NCBI RefSeq assembly: GCF_002975405.1
Contig: NZ_PCPS01000001.1
Coordinates: 186,001 to 250,000 of the forward strand
Source: Arthrobacter sp. MYb229
Lineage (GTDB): Bacteria > Actinomycetota > Actinomycetes > Actinomycetales > Micrococcaceae
Direction of reading: 5' to 3'
DNA: 64,000 nucleotides
The notes below the pieces were generated by a model that searched no databases, had not been told where the DNA came from, and worked only from the letters and a program-made list of their open reading frames with translations. The translations under genes and the position numbers were made by a program. Each line of letters starts with the position of its first letter. Position 1 is the stretch's first letter. This document shows, piece by piece, positions 1 to 8,806 of the stretch.

Positions 1-620
1 GCGGAATCCGATCAGTGAAGCACCATATGCAGCGCACTGCCGTTCAGGGCTCGCCGAATATGCTCACTGCGCTCAGCGGCGTGTGGCATGCCGGTGCTGA
101 ACAGCGCCTGGCCGGATGCGAAAAGTTCGGCGGCCAGGAGCAATACACGCACCCGTTCCGCAAGTCGCTGGCCGAGCTGCAAGTAGGCGATGGCTTCGCC
201 TCTGATCTGCGCGTAGTGAACCTTGAAGAGATCAGCGAATTCGCCAAGAAAACTGGCGACACCTTCTACGCCCACACCGATGCAAAGGCAGCCGAAGCGA
301 ACCCGTTCTTCCCGGGAATCGTCGCCCACGGGTACCTGCTCGTGTCGTGGGCTGCCGGCCTCTTCGTAGAGCCAGCGCCGGGGCCAGTGTTAGCCAACTA
401 CGGATTGGAATCCCTGCGCTTCATCACCCCGGTGGCTGCCGGAGATTCAATCCGCGTGACCCTGACGGCCAAGAAAATCACGCCGCGAGTCACCGATGAA
501 TATGGCGAGGTCGCATGGGATGCGATCTTGCACAACCAGAATGATGAGATTGTCGCGACCTACGATGTCTTGACCTTGGTGGAGAAAGAAAACCTCACCT
601 ACGCCAACTTCGAAGGCTAA
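1..620 (+). CDS. paaZ: PaaZ, oxepin-CoA hydrolase / aldehyde dehydrogenase, C-terminal part
   Basis: Only the 3' end is present; the frame is open from base 3 to the left edge and ends at TAA 618-620. The first residues match the end of the aldehyde dehydrogenase domain (MQRTAVQGSPNML block). After a short linker a MaoC-type hot-dog domain follows (roughly the last 155 residues) with the FYAHTD and VAHGY motifs that carry the hydratase Asp/His pair. In the phenylacetate pathway PaaZ opens the oxepin-CoA ring and oxidises the resulting semialdehyde in the cytoplasm. The downstream paa genes in this window support the assignment. A GTG at base 15 is an internal Val, not a start. A strong terminator follows, so this is the last gene of its transcript. 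The fused hot-dog plus ALDH tail makes the bifunctional form, rather than a stand-alone MaoC, very likely. Confidence 0.93.
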   Translation, partial: GIRSVKHHMQRTAVQGSPNMLTALSGVWHAGAEQRLAGCEKFGGQEQYTHPFRKSLAELQVGDGFASDLRVVNLEEISEFAKKTGDTFYAHTDAKAAEANPFFPGIVAHGYLLVSWAAGLFVEPAPGPVLANYGLESLRFITPVAAGDSIRVTLTAKKITPRVTDEYGEVAWDAILHNQNDEIVATYDVLTLVEKENLTYANFEG

Positions 621-634
621 AACGCAACTTCAGC

Positions 635-672
635 AAGGGTGGATGCCGTCAACCACGGCATCCACCCTTTTG
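635..672 (+). terminator. Rho-independent terminator after paaZ
   Basis: A perfect 15-bp stem (635-649 with 655-669) with a 5-base loop is followed by TTTTG. It lies 15 bases after the paaZ stop codon. Confidence 0.9.
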
Positions 673-708
673 CGTGCTCGGAGCCAGGACAGCTTTGCCG
701 GATATCTA

Positions 709-722
709 TGAAAGCGTTTCCA
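709..722. promoter_or_regulatory. LacI-family (CRE-like) operator candidate, distal, for the amylase gene
   Basis: TGAAAGCGTTTCCA is close to the catabolite-response/LacI-family consensus with the central CG. A second related site lies at 828-841. Both are upstream of a starch-degrading enzyme, which fits sugar-responsive repression. Binding by a LacI-type maltose or catabolite regulator is inference. Confidence 0.5.
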
Positions 723-790
723 ATTTTGGCAAGATTTGACGCGGAGTGAAAAAATTTTAGGGCAATTTACGCGGACAGTTTCGCGGGTTT

Positions 791-804
791 CCTGTATTTA
801 CAGG
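791..804. promoter_or_regulatory. Palindrome CCTGTA-TT-TACAGG in the amylase promoter region
   Basis: A perfect 6-bp inverted repeat with a 2-base centre sits between the two LacI-like sites. It may be a separate operator; no regulator can be named from the sequence. Confidence 0.35.
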
Positions 805-827
805 AATTTACTTATTGGAGAGAGCTA

Positions 828-841
828 AGAAAACGCTTACA
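828..841. promoter_or_regulatory. LacI-family (CRE-like) operator candidate, proximal
   Basis: AGAAAACGCTTACA shares the AAA-n-CG-n-TT core with the site at 709-722, 119 bp apart. It lies about 105 bp before the amylase start, where a repressor could block transcription. Confidence 0.5.
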
Positions 842-946
842 GTTGTGTGACAGGTCACGCGTTGATGGGGAACGTGTGGTTGAGCGATCCCGACGCTGTC
901 GCGTCGAGCTATCGCAGCCCGATCATCACAATAAAGGAGTTTTTCT

Positions 947-2722
947 GTGGAACTTTTGCCATCACGCGCCAAATCAACACAACGCCGGCACGGAGCCAGG
1001 ACGGTGAAGCCGGTGGCAGCACTCGGCGCCTCGCTCGCCCTGCTCGCCGCACCGTTGTTCGCAGCACCCGCCCAAGCCGCCACCCCATCCAACGACGGCA
1101 AGGATGTCATCCTCAACCTGTTCCAATGGAACTGGAATTCGGTAGCCCAGGAATGCGAGTCCAGCATCGGCCCAGCAGGATATGGCTACGTCCAGGTCTC
1201 GCCTCCAGCTGAGCACCTGCGCGGCACTGAATGGTGGACCTCGTACCAGCCGGTGAGCTACAAGGTGGACTCGAAACTGGGCAACCGCGAGGAATTCTCC
1301 GCCATGGTCAAAAGCTGCAACGACGCAGGCGTGAAAGTGATCGCAGACGCCGTGGTCAATCACATGACCGGAGCCGGGCAGACCGGTACTGGAACCGCAG
1401 GCTCGGCTTTCTCCGATGACAACTTCCCAGAGTATTCGGCCCAGGACTTCAACGATTGCCGCACCAACATCAACAACTATGCCGACCGCTGGCAAGTGCA
1501 GCACTGCCGCCTCGTGGGCTTGCAGGATCTGAAAACCTCCAGCAGCTACGTCCAGCAAAACATCGCCGACTATCTCGATGACCTCGTCTCGCTTGGGGTA
1601 TCCGGATTCCGCATCGATGCCTCGAAGCACATGCCCGCAACGGACCTCGAAGGCATCAAATCCAAGATGAAGAACCCCGGCGTGTACTGGGTGCACGAGG
1701 TGATCGGGGCGTCGGGTGAACCGATCCAGGAAAGCGAGTACCTCGGCAGCGGCGACTCGCACGAATTCGACTACGCACGACAGCTCCATCATGATTTCGA
1801 CGCGCAAATCGCCAACTTGCGCTTCATCGGCGACGGCAAGCTCACCAGTGACCGGGCCGGGGTTTTTGTCACCAACCACGACACCGAACGCAACGGCGAA
1901 TCCATGAACTACAAGTGGGGCGCCAAGTACCTGCTGGGCAATGTTTTCATGCTGTCCTGGCCCTACGGGTCACCCACCGTGTATTCCGGATACGAGTTCA
2001 CCGACAAGGATGCAGGCGCTCCGGGCGTCAGTGACGCATCGGTACCCAATGCCGACTGCGACTCCTCCGCCTGGACCTGCGAACAGCGGCAAGATGAAAT
2101 CACCGGAATGGTGGGCTTCAACAACACCGTCGGCGACGCGGCTGTCAGCAATTGGTGGGACGATGGCGGCAACCAGATCGCATACGGCCGCGGCAATAAG
2201 GGCTTCGTAGCCATCAACAACACCTCGGCGGCAACCACCCGCGAATACACCAGCTCGCTGGCCGGTGGCACCTATTGTGATGTGGTGTCCGGAGGCGATT
2301 GCTCGAAGACCATCACTGTGGGCGCCGACGGCAAGTTCACCGCGACACTGCCTGCCTACGGTGCCATGGCCCTGCACATCGGTGCCGAATCCGATGGCGG
2401 ATCAGGAACGCCGGATCCGGTCGAGGACACCGCTGATGTCAGCGTCGCGGTCACCGCCCAAACCGTCATGGGGCAGAACATCCGCATCGTCGGCAACCAG
2501 CCGGAACTAGGAAGCTGGGATCCGGCCAAGGCGCCACAGCTATCAGCTGCCAGCTACCCGAGCTGGAGCGGAACGGTGGACCTTCCGGCAGGAACGCAGT
2601 TCGAATACAAGTACGTCAAGTACGACCAGAGCGGCAATGCCACTTGGGAATCAGGGGCCAACCGCGTCGCGACCGTGAATGCGGACGGTTCCCTGAACCT
2701 GAACGACAGCTGGCGCAAGTAG
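947..2722 (+). CDS. Secreted alpha-amylase (GH13) with C-terminal CBM20 starch-binding domain
   Basis: Endo-hydrolysis of alpha-1,4-glucan outside the cell. The GTG start at 947 is set by an AAAGGAG ribosome site at 934-940. Residues 1-45 form a Sec signal peptide (basic start, hydrophobic Ala/Leu core, cleavage after AQA). The GH13 barrel follows with the expected catalytic residues: Asp224 in GFRIDASKH, Glu251 in WVHEVIG and Asp312 in VTNHDTE. The region DAVVNH (about 134-139) is the first GH13 conserved block. The last ~95 residues have the CBM20 pattern (VRIVGNQPELGSWDP-like strand followed by FEYKYVK), which binds raw starch. At 591 residues it is typical for actinobacterial amylases with one CBM20. 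It is monocistronic, bounded by terminators, and preceded by two LacI-family-like operators that suggest control by sugar supply. Confidence 0.95.
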   Translation: MELLPSRAKSTQRRHGARTVKPVAALGASLALLAAPLFAAPAQAATPSNDGKDVILNLFQWNWNSVAQECESSIGPAGYGYVQVSPPAEHLRGTEWWTSYQPVSYKVDSKLGNREEFSAMVKSCNDAGVKVIADAVVNHMTGAGQTGTGTAGSAFSDDNFPEYSAQDFNDCRTNINNYADRWQVQHCRLVGLQDLKTSSSYVQQNIADYLDDLVSLGVSGFRIDASKHMPATDLEGIKSKMKNPGVYWVHEVIGASGEPIQESEYLGSGDSHEFDYARQLHHDFDAQIANLRFIGDGKLTSDRAGVFVTNHDTERNGESMNYKWGAKYLLGNVFMLSWPYGSPTVYSGYEFTDKDAGAPGVSDASVPNADCDSSAWTCEQRQDEITGMVGFNNTVGDAAVSNWWDDGGNQIAYGRGNKGFVAINNTSAATTREYTSSLAGGTYCDVVSGGDCSKTITVGADGKFTATLPAYGAMALHIGAESDGGSGTPDPVEDTADVSVAVTAQTVMGQNIRIVGNQPELGSWDPAKAPQLSAASYPSWSGTVDLPAGTQFEYKYVKYDQSGNATWESGANRVATVNADGSLNLNDSWRK

Positions 2723-2731
2723 CCACAAAAA

Positions 2732-2769
2732 AATGATCCCGCCCCAGTTCACACTGGGGCGGGATCATT
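2732..2769. terminator. Bidirectional terminator between amylase and PnuC-like gene
   Basis: A perfect 16-bp stem (2732-2747 / 2754-2769) has an A-run before and T residues after, so it can serve both convergent genes. Confidence 0.9.
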
Positions 2770-2779
2770 CTAGGTTCAG

Positions 2780-3520
2780 CTACTTTTCGGTTTTGGCATT
2801 CAGCTTGTCCAAGGTTGCCTGCTTGGCTTTTTGCAAGGCCAGGCCTTCCTCGTCCAGCTCGACCTGCACCGGCTCGGCAGCCTGGGCAGGAAGACCGCGC
2901 CACAGGAAGTAGCCGTACGCGGCGGCCAGGGCGATGAAGACGTAGAGGCCAAGCATGCCCAGCATTGGCGAAATCAAGAAGTACACCACCAGGTCCGCGA
3001 TAGCTGCCACAGCCAGCAGCAGCCAGCCTTCGCGAACGCCGCGCGCAATCATGACGAAGGAAGCGAAAATGGCGGCGTCAGCGAAATACATCACCCAGAC
3101 TTCCGGGGTGGCGGTCAAGAAGCCGGAGTTGAAGAGGAAGGGGCCGAAGCGCAAGGCCACCAGCAGGATCAAGCCGACAACCATGCCCACGGCAGACCAG
3201 AGGGTGACCGGGGTCTTGGTCACTTCGCGCGTGAACTTGCCGTTGAGCATGAACTGCGAAAAACGCCATAGGCCGAAAATCGGCAGAAGCAGCAACGGGA
3301 TCGCGTAGATCAGGCCCAGCAGGTCATACTGCAATGCGGAGATCATGGGTCCTACGAAAACCGAGAGAATCAGCGTCCACCAACCCAAATCATTGCGGTG
3401 CGCAAGAAGGATTGCGGAGACGAAAACTAGCAGCATGCTAGCGGCTGACAGCAGGATCTGGACATAGGAACTACCGCTGTCTGCAGTAGCCATGAACAGG
3501 GTTTCTAAGAAGGAATCCAC
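2780..3520 (-). CDS. PnuC-like membrane transporter
   Basis: About 246 residues with seven or so hydrophobic segments. The pattern resembles the PnuC family: a first pair of helices ending in an IFGLWRFS-type motif and a late block around YFADAAIFASFVM...GWLLL with a final AYGYFLWR helix end. PnuC-type proteins carry vitamin-like ribosides (nicotinamide riboside, or in relatives thiamine or riboflavin) down a gradient. The substrate cannot be told here: no salvage kinase lies next to it and I see no TPP or FMN riboswitch upstream. The start is uncertain. I chose GTG at 3520, with a GAAGAG ribosome site, because it gives the usual ~20 residues before helix 1. The first ATG is at 3493, and the open frame runs to 3649. 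The C-terminus is a charged tail ending in Lys/Glu-rich sequence. Confidence 0.6.
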   Translation of the reverse strand: MDSFLETLFMATADSGSSYVQILLSAASMLLVFVSAILLAHRNDLGWWTLILSVFVGPMISALQYDLLGLIYAIPLLLLPIFGLWRFSQFMLNGKFTREVTKTPVTLWSAVGMVVGLILLVALRFGPFLFNSGFLTATPEVWVMYFADAAIFASFVMIARGVREGWLLLAVAAIADLVVYFLISPMLGMLGLYVFIALAAAYGYFLWRGLPAQAAEPVQVELDEEGLALQKAKQATLDKLNAKTEK

Positions 3521-3659
3521 GGTGCTCTTCACTCGATCGATTGGCAACGACAGGTGCACGAGGCACCCCTTAGATGCTAACGGTGATTCCTGTGAGGAAG
3601 ACAAGATTACAAGGAGGCATACGCCACATTGCCGCTTGCCCTGTGGCACGCTTAAACGA

Positions 3660-3692
3660 CGCTGGCTCCCACCGATCAGGTGGGAGCCAGCG
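3660..3692 (-). terminator. Terminator after paaR
   Basis: A perfect 14-bp stem (3660-3673 / 3679-3692) with a 5-base loop lies just past the paaR stop. It is followed by a short T-run in the minus-strand direction. Confidence 0.85.
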
Positions 3693-3710
3693 CAAGATGC
3701 AATCCAGCGA

Positions 3711-4328
3711 TTAAGCCGCTGTGGTGTGCAATCCGTTGAAGAGCAATGAAATGGCTTGGTCTTCCAATTCTGGTCCGTTGATCGGACCGTCAGCGCGGTA
3801 CCAATCCACTACAGAGTTGATCAGGCCGAACAGCAACCTGGCCGTGGCCCGCGGTTCCAAGTCCGCGCGCAGCTTGCCGTCGGATTGGGCTGCGGTGACC
3901 AGCTCAGCGAGCTGGCGGTCCATCGCCCGTCGGCGCTGAAGAGCTTGGCGTTCCAGTTCGGTGTTGCCGCGCAAGCGCAGCAGCAGTGTCACGTAGGAAC
4001 GCTTGGCCAACAGGATCCGGAAGGTAGCGCGCAAGAAGAATTCCAAACGCTCATCGGCGCTGCCCTCATGGGAGCGGACCTCGGCGATCACCGCTTCCAG
4101 GGGAATGAGCGCTTCATCCAACGCCAGACGCAGCAGGTCCTCTTTGGAAGGGACGTGGTGGTAAATCGCGGACTTGCTGATACCCAGCCGGTCAGCGAGC
4201 TTGCCCATGGAGGTCGCGTCGTAGCCGTATTCGTTGAATGCCTCTACGGCAATGCGCAATACGGTTTCCTGGTCGTACCCGGGGCGGCCACGCTTGGCCG
4301 GACGGTTCACAATATCGGTAGTTTCCAT
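3711..4328 (-). CDS. paaR: TetR-family regulator, probable PaaR repressor of phenylacetate genes
   Basis: 205 residues. An N-terminal TetR helix-turn-helix covers about residues 20-66 (TSMGKLADRLGISKSAIYHHV), followed by an all-helical ligand domain. It is the last gene of a paaI-paaK-paaR operon, 31 bp after paaK. TetR-type PaaR in corynebacteria represses paa genes and is released by phenylacetyl-CoA; the same role is inferred here from position and family. Its likely targets are the two 18-bp palindromes at 6179-6196 (own operon) and 11945-11962 (paaA operon), which would make the operon autoregulated. Confidence 0.82.
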   Translation of the reverse strand: METTDIVNRPAKRGRPGYDQETVLRIAVEAFNEYGYDATSMGKLADRLGISKSAIYHHVPSKEDLLRLALDEALIPLEAVIAEVRSHEGSADERLEFFLRATFRILLAKRSYVTLLLRLRGNTELERQALQRRRAMDRQLAELVTAAQSDGKLRADLEPRATARLLFGLINSVVDWYRADGPINGPELEDQAISLLFNGLHTTAA

Positions 4329-4359
4329 GATTTATCGATTATCCCATGTGCTCACTGGG

Positions 4360-5685
4360 TTAGCTGTTGCGCAGATCAAAGATGCGCTTGAGCTTGCCCA
4401 TGGAACGCTCCAAGGATTCTGGCTCGACCACGTCGATGGCGCAGGAAGAACCGACGTGGATCTTGATCAGCTTGGCCAGCTCCTTGGCCCCGTTGGCGGC
4501 GTCCCCGGATGAGGCATCCATGCGGCGCTCCACCTTCACTGCCAGCTGGTCCATGCGGTCTGGACGGGAAAGGATGAGCTGGAAGTGCGGCGAAAGCGAT
4601 GGCACCTTCAGGATCAATTCCTCGATCTGGCTTGGGAACAGGTTCACCCCGCGCAGGATGATCATGTCATCGCTGCGTCCGGTGATCCGGCCCATGCGAC
4701 GGTGACCTGGGCGGGAGGTACCTGGCATCAGGCGGGTCAGATCATGGGTGCGGTAGCGGATGATCGGCAGCGCCTGCTTGGTCAGCGAGGTGAAGACCAG
4801 CTCGCCGTGTTCGCCGTCGTTCAATACTTTGGTTTCGTCGAACGCATCCACGATTTCGGGACGGAAATGGTCCTCCCAGATGTGGCTGCCGTCCTTGAGC
4901 TCGACCGATTCGCCGGCCACGCCCGGGCCCATGACTTCGGAGAGGCCGTAGATATCGCAGGCGTCGATGCCGAACATCTCTTCCAGCTCGTGGCGCATCT
5001 CTTCGGTCCACGGTTCGGCGCCGCAGACGGCGACCTTCAGCGAGGTGTCGCGCGGGTCCAAGCCTGCCCGCTGCATGGCATCGCCAATAGTCAGCAGGTA
5101 GGTCGGGGTGCACAGGATCGCGTCCGGCTCGAAGTCCTTGATCAGCGTAATCTGTTTTTCGGTCTGTCCGCCGGACATCGGAATGACGGTAGTGCCCAGG
5201 CGCTCGGCAGCCGCGTGCGCGCCCATGCCACCGGTGAACAAGCCGTAGCCGTAGGCGTTGTGGACCTTCCAGCCTGGCTTGACTCCGGAGAGGCGCAAGC
5301 AACGTGCGCCCATCTTGGCCCAGTCATCCAAGTCCTGCTGGGTGTAGCCCACCACGGTGGCGCGGCCGGTGGTGCCCGAGGAAGCGTGGATCCGCGCCAC
5401 CTGATGCTGCGGAACGGCGAACATGCCGAAGGGGTAGCTCTTGCGCAGATCTTCTTTTTCGGTGAACGGGAACAGCTTCAGATCTGCCAGTTCCTTCAAG
5501 TCTGTGGGGTGCACGCCAGCCGCATCGTATTTGTCCTTGTAGTAAGGAACATTGGTGTACGCGTAGTCCAGCGTTTCCTTCAGTCGAGTGAGCTGAATCG
5601 ACTCGATCTGGTCCCGGCTCATCGTCTCTTCGGGATCCAGTGGGTTGGGCAAGTTATCGCGGTCAGTTGGCTGTGACATGCTCAT
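4360..5685 (-). CDS. paaK: Phenylacetate-CoA ligase
   Basis: 441 residues, the normal length for PaaK. It activates phenylacetate with ATP and CoA to phenylacetyl-CoA, the entry step of the pathway. The adenylate-forming P-loop ASSGTTG is at about residues 101-107. The YGLSEVMGPG motif and the C-terminal lid with the GRSDDMIILRG hinge are also present. Two adjacent ATG codons (5685 and 5679) could both start translation. It lies between paaI (24 bp upstream) and paaR in one minus-strand operon, so PaaR control is expected. Confidence 0.95.
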   Translation of the reverse strand: MSMSQPTDRDNLPNPLDPEETMSRDQIESIQLTRLKETLDYAYTNVPYYKDKYDAAGVHPTDLKELADLKLFPFTEKEDLRKSYPFGMFAVPQHQVARIHASSGTTGRATVVGYTQQDLDDWAKMGARCLRLSGVKPGWKVHNAYGYGLFTGGMGAHAAAERLGTTVIPMSGGQTEKQITLIKDFEPDAILCTPTYLLTIGDAMQRAGLDPRDTSLKVAVCGAEPWTEEMRHELEEMFGIDACDIYGLSEVMGPGVAGESVELKDGSHIWEDHFRPEIVDAFDETKVLNDGEHGELVFTSLTKQALPIIRYRTHDLTRLMPGTSRPGHRRMGRITGRSDDMIILRGVNLFPSQIEELILKVPSLSPHFQLILSRPDRMDQLAVKVERRMDASSGDAANGAKELAKLIKIHVGSSCAIDVVEPESLERSMGKLKRIFDLRNS

Positions 5686-5709
5686 ACTTTCGTGTGGTGA
5701 CTGAATGTT

Positions 5710-6156
5710 TTAGCGGTTCTTAGGCTTGGGAACGGTGCGCGAGCGGCCCCTGAACTCGGCCACGGTTTCAATCCCGCCATTCGTTCCCGGCTGGGTGACC
5801 GTGATGTCGTAAATTCCGCTGCGTCCTTGCTGCGAGACGCGCTGCGCGGTTGCCGTCAGCAGGCGTCCCGGGATCCCTGGCTTGAGGAAATTGATGTCTG
5901 CGCCGGAGGCCACGGTGATGGTGTCCGCGGAGCCTTCCGGCGGATTGCAGCTCAAGGCAAACGCGGTATCGGCCAGCGAGAAGATCATTCCGCCATGGGC
6001 GATGCCGAAGCCGTTGAGCATTTCCTGGCGAAGCGTCATCGTAATGACCGCAAACCCGTCGCTCACTTCCACCACTTCAATGCCCATCCACTGGGTGGCA
6101 TAGTCATTGTGCAAGATTGCGTGGGGTAGTGACTTATCGATTTGGGTTTCGCTCAT
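5710..6156 (-). CDS. paaI: Hydroxyphenylacetyl-CoA thioesterase PaaI
   Basis: A hot-dog fold acyl-CoA thioesterase of 148 residues with the PaaI signature NGFGIAHGGMIFSLADTAFA. In the phenylacetate pathway it releases CoA from dead-end thioesters, protecting the CoA pool. The ATG at 6156 is chosen because a GGAGG ribosome site lies four bases upstream; an upstream GTG (6216) in frame would run through the PaaR operator. It is the first gene of the paaI-paaK-paaR operon. Confidence 0.9.
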   Translation of the reverse strand: MSETQIDKSLPHAILHNDYATQWMGIEVVEVSDGFAVITMTLRQEMLNGFGIAHGGMIFSLADTAFALSCNPPEGSADTITVASGADINFLKPGIPGRLLTATAQRVSQQGRSGIYDITVTQPGTNGGIETVAEFRGRSRTVPKPKNR

Positions 6157-6178
6157 AGGGACCTCCGCCGAATTAGTT

Positions 6179-6196
6179 ACCGAACGATCATTAGGT
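6179..6196. promoter_or_regulatory. Candidate PaaR operator at paaI promoter
   Basis: ACCGAACGATCATTAGGT, an imperfect palindrome, shares 12 of 18 positions with the site in front of paaA (11945-11962), including the ACnGAACGA half. It lies 23 bp before the paaI start, where bound repressor would block transcription. Confidence 0.6.
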
Positions 6197-6462
6197 AATA
6201 CTAGATTGTGACCCATCTCAAGCCCTGCTGTCTAATGGCGGACGTCACAATTGCGCGGAGAGCCGGCGCCTCCCAGCGGCAAAGGCGCTGGTGAACACGC
6301 AGAATAGCGGGTTCCTTGAATTGCTGATATTCCATCGCCGAGCCGCCCTTGTCCGGCCCGGCGGCCGGCTCCGGCAGGGCTGCACGCCGGTCGAGAAGTG
6401 CTTCTGGCGGTGGAACTTCGCCGAGGGCACGGCCAGAGAATTCCCCGCGGCTGAAAACGAAA
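6197..6462. other. Intergenic region without a convincing gene
   Basis: Between the paaI promoter and the ptrB terminator I see no frame with a ribosome site or recognisable protein. The open frames here are low-complexity Pro/Arg-rich shadows of GC-rich sequence. Confidence 0.5.
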
Positions 6463-6502
6463 CCGCCCACAGCCATCGAAAACAATCGAAGGTTGCGGGC
6501 GG
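6463..6502 (-). terminator. Probable terminator after ptrB
   Basis: A stem CCGCCC/GGGCGG (6463-6468 / 6497-6502) encloses an inner hairpin CC-TCGA/TCGA-GG. In the minus direction it is followed by TTTCGTTTTC. It is 34 bp past the ptrB stop. Confidence 0.6.
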
Positions 6503-6535
6503 ATCGGTGGATTCAGGCTTAGGTGTCCTCGCGGG

Positions 6536-8698
6536 CTACTTCGCCGTGGCCGGGTTCTTGCCCAGCGCATCGAGGGCGAAGGCGTAATCCCAGGCGCGAT
6601 TCTTCCACGCCTCGTAGCGGCCCGAGGCGCCGCCGTGGCCGCCCTCCATCTCGGTTTTCAGCAAGATCGGTTCGCTGCCGGTGCCGACCTCGCGCAGCTT
6701 CGCCACCCATTTGGCCGGCTCCACATACAACACGCGGGTGTCGTTCAAGGAAGTCACCGCGGCGATGCGCGGGTAGTCCACGGCCGTAACGTTCTCGTAG
6801 GGGGAGTAGGCCTTCATGTACTCGTAGACTTCCTTGTCCTCGATCGGGTTGCCCCATTCTTCCCACTCCAGGGCCGAGAGCGGCAGCTCCGGATCCAGGA
6901 TCGAGGTCAGCGGGTCCACGAAGGGAACCTGCGCGATGATCGAGGTGTACAGCTGCGGCGCCAGATTGGCGATGGCGCCCATCAGCAGGCCGCCCGCCGA
7001 GCCGCCCAGGGCCGCGATGCGCGCCGGATCGGCCCAGCCCGCATCGATCAGGTACCGCGTGGCATCGATGAAGTCGGTGAAGGTGTTCCGCTTGGCGAGC
7101 TTCTTGCCCTGCAGGTACCAGTCGCGGCCCAGCTCGCCGCCGCCGCGCACGTGGGCGATCACGAAGACCACCCCGCGGTCCAGCACGCTCAACCGCGGAA
7201 TCCCGAATCCCGGATCCATCGACACCTCATAGGAGCCGTAACCGTAGATCAGCACCGGATTCGGCACCGAGGTGTCCAAATCCGCGCGGCGCATCACCGT
7301 CAACGGAATCTTGGTGCCATCGGCGGCCGTCGCCCATTCGCGTGTGGACAGGTAATCCGCCGAGTCGTAGTCATTGACCGGAGTCTGCTTGCGCAGCACC
7401 AATTCCTTGTCATCCAGCCACAGGTCGTAGACGCGCGCCGGAGTGAAGTCCGAGGTGTAGCCGATGCGGATCAGCGGGGCTTCCAGATCGGCGAAGGTGG
7501 CAGCGGCGGTGAACAGCTCCTCGTCGAAGGCCGGCTCGAGCACCGGCAGCTGGGATTCGGTGCCCAGCGACTCCAACGGGATCAGCTGAACCCGTTCGCA
7601 GGTATCGCGACGCACGGAAACCACCAGATGCGTGGCGGTCAGCGCGGTGCCCTCGATCTTGACCGTGGACTCGTGCCCGAGCACGGTGCGCCAGCTCGCC
7701 GGATCGGTATCGGCGCCCAGCTGCGCCAGCTCGACCAGCGAGAGCATATTGTTCGGTGCCTGATGATCGTGGGTGATCAGGGCGCGCCGATCGTCTCCGG
7801 GCAACAGGTCGACCCCGTGGAGCAGGCGCAGTTCGCGCGGAACGAGCAGGCGAACCTGTCCGTCCTTGTCGTTCAGATCCAAGACGCTGGTTTCCGCGTA
7901 TTCGGAGTTGCCGCTGGAAATGAGCAACTGCTGGAGATCGGCGCTGAGATCGAAGCCGAGCCACATGCCCGGATCATCTTCCTGGAAAACTACCGTATCG
8001 CTGGCCGGATCGCTGCCCAGCACATGGGCGCGCACCTGATGCGGGCGCCACGTATCGTCAACGACCAGGTAGTAGACGGTGGAGGAATCGGGGGAGAAGG
8101 CCAGCCCGTAAAACACGCCTTCGATGACGTCCGGAAGCAGCTGCCCGGTTTCCAGATCCTTGATGTACAGCGTGAAGCGCTCGTCCCCCTGGGTATCGAT
8201 GCAGTATGCCAGCAGGTTGCTCGGCTCGTTGATGGCCATGCCGCCCAGCGCGAAGAATGACTGGCCCTCGGCCAGCTCGTTGCCGTCGAGCAGCACCTGC
8301 TCCCCGGGCAGCGCTTCGACCGGGTCGATGACCGGAGGCGTCCAGTCGGCGCGGGCATCGGGGGAGTCTTCGGCCTTGACCCGGCACTGAATGGTGTAGG
8401 GCTTGCCCTCAACCGAACGGGTGTAGTACCACCAGCCGCGCCGCCGCGTGGGAACCGACAAATCGGTTTCGACGGTGCGCGCCTTGATCTCCTTGAAGAT
8501 CTCCTGGCGCAGCTCTTCCTGATCCGCGGTGACCGCATCGGTATAGGCATTCTCCGCATGCAGGTGGTCGAGTACCTGCTTGCTGGTCTTTTCCCGCAAC
8601 CACTCATAATCGTCGGTGAAGTTATCACCATGGAATTCGCGGATCGTGGGAATCTTCGCTGCGAGCGGCGCGCTAGCGGTAATCGATGCAGAAGTCAT
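6536..8698 (-). CDS. ptrB: Oligopeptidase B-like serine peptidase (S9A family)
   Basis: About 720 residues: an N-terminal seven-bladed propeller and a C-terminal alpha/beta-hydrolase domain. The catalytic triad is visible as Ser567 in GGSAGG, Asp653 in SLNDTRV and His688 in MEGGHGG, with the spacing usual for oligopeptidase B. The YGYGSYE and HVRGGGELG blocks are also present. It cleaves short peptides after basic residues in the cytoplasm. No signal peptide is seen. The start is uncertain: ATG 8698 or GTG 8716, neither with a good ribosome site. It is divergent from the amino-acid importer, with a 16-bp palindrome between, so peptide breakdown and amino-acid uptake may be co-regulated (inference). 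Confidence 0.9.
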   Translation of the reverse strand: MTSASITASAPLAAKIPTIREFHGDNFTDDYEWLREKTSKQVLDHLHAENAYTDAVTADQEELRQEIFKEIKARTVETDLSVPTRRRGWWYYTRSVEGKPYTIQCRVKAEDSPDARADWTPPVIDPVEALPGEQVLLDGNELAEGQSFFALGGMAINEPSNLLAYCIDTQGDERFTLYIKDLETGQLLPDVIEGVFYGLAFSPDSSTVYYLVVDDTWRPHQVRAHVLGSDPASDTVVFQEDDPGMWLGFDLSADLQQLLISSGNSEYAETSVLDLNDKDGQVRLLVPRELRLLHGVDLLPGDDRRALITHDHQAPNNMLSLVELAQLGADTDPASWRTVLGHESTVKIEGTALTATHLVVSVRRDTCERVQLIPLESLGTESQLPVLEPAFDEELFTAAATFADLEAPLIRIGYTSDFTPARVYDLWLDDKELVLRKQTPVNDYDSADYLSTREWATAADGTKIPLTVMRRADLDTSVPNPVLIYGYGSYEVSMDPGFGIPRLSVLDRGVVFVIAHVRGGGELGRDWYLQGKKLAKRNTFTDFIDATRYLIDAGWADPARIAALGGSAGGLLMGAIANLAPQLYTSIIAQVPFVDPLTSILDPELPLSALEWEEWGNPIEDKEVYEYMKAYSPYENVTAVDYPRIAAVTSLNDTRVLYVEPAKWVAKLREVGTGSEPILLKTEMEGGHGGASGRYEAWKNRAWDYAFALDALGKNPATAK

Positions 8699-8806
8699 GC
8701 ACCCATTCAATCTCACCAGCGGCGATTGTGGGGTTGGCTATGCTCAGCGCGGACAGGAATCGGGCGGCAAATTCCTCGTTTTGGCACGCGGACATGGTGC
8801 AAAGGG

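Noticed and set aside
3521-3649. Longer N-terminus of the PnuC-like protein and a possible riboswitch in front of it
   Set aside because: The extra residues are not hydrophobic or family-like. A small GGTGC/GCACC hairpin is present but no TPP, FMN or NAD riboswitch core could be recognised.
6201-6485. Open frame of 94 residues on the minus strand between paaI and ptrB
   Set aside because: No ribosome site, covers the PaaR operator and the ptrB terminator, and the composition is that of a random GC-rich frame.
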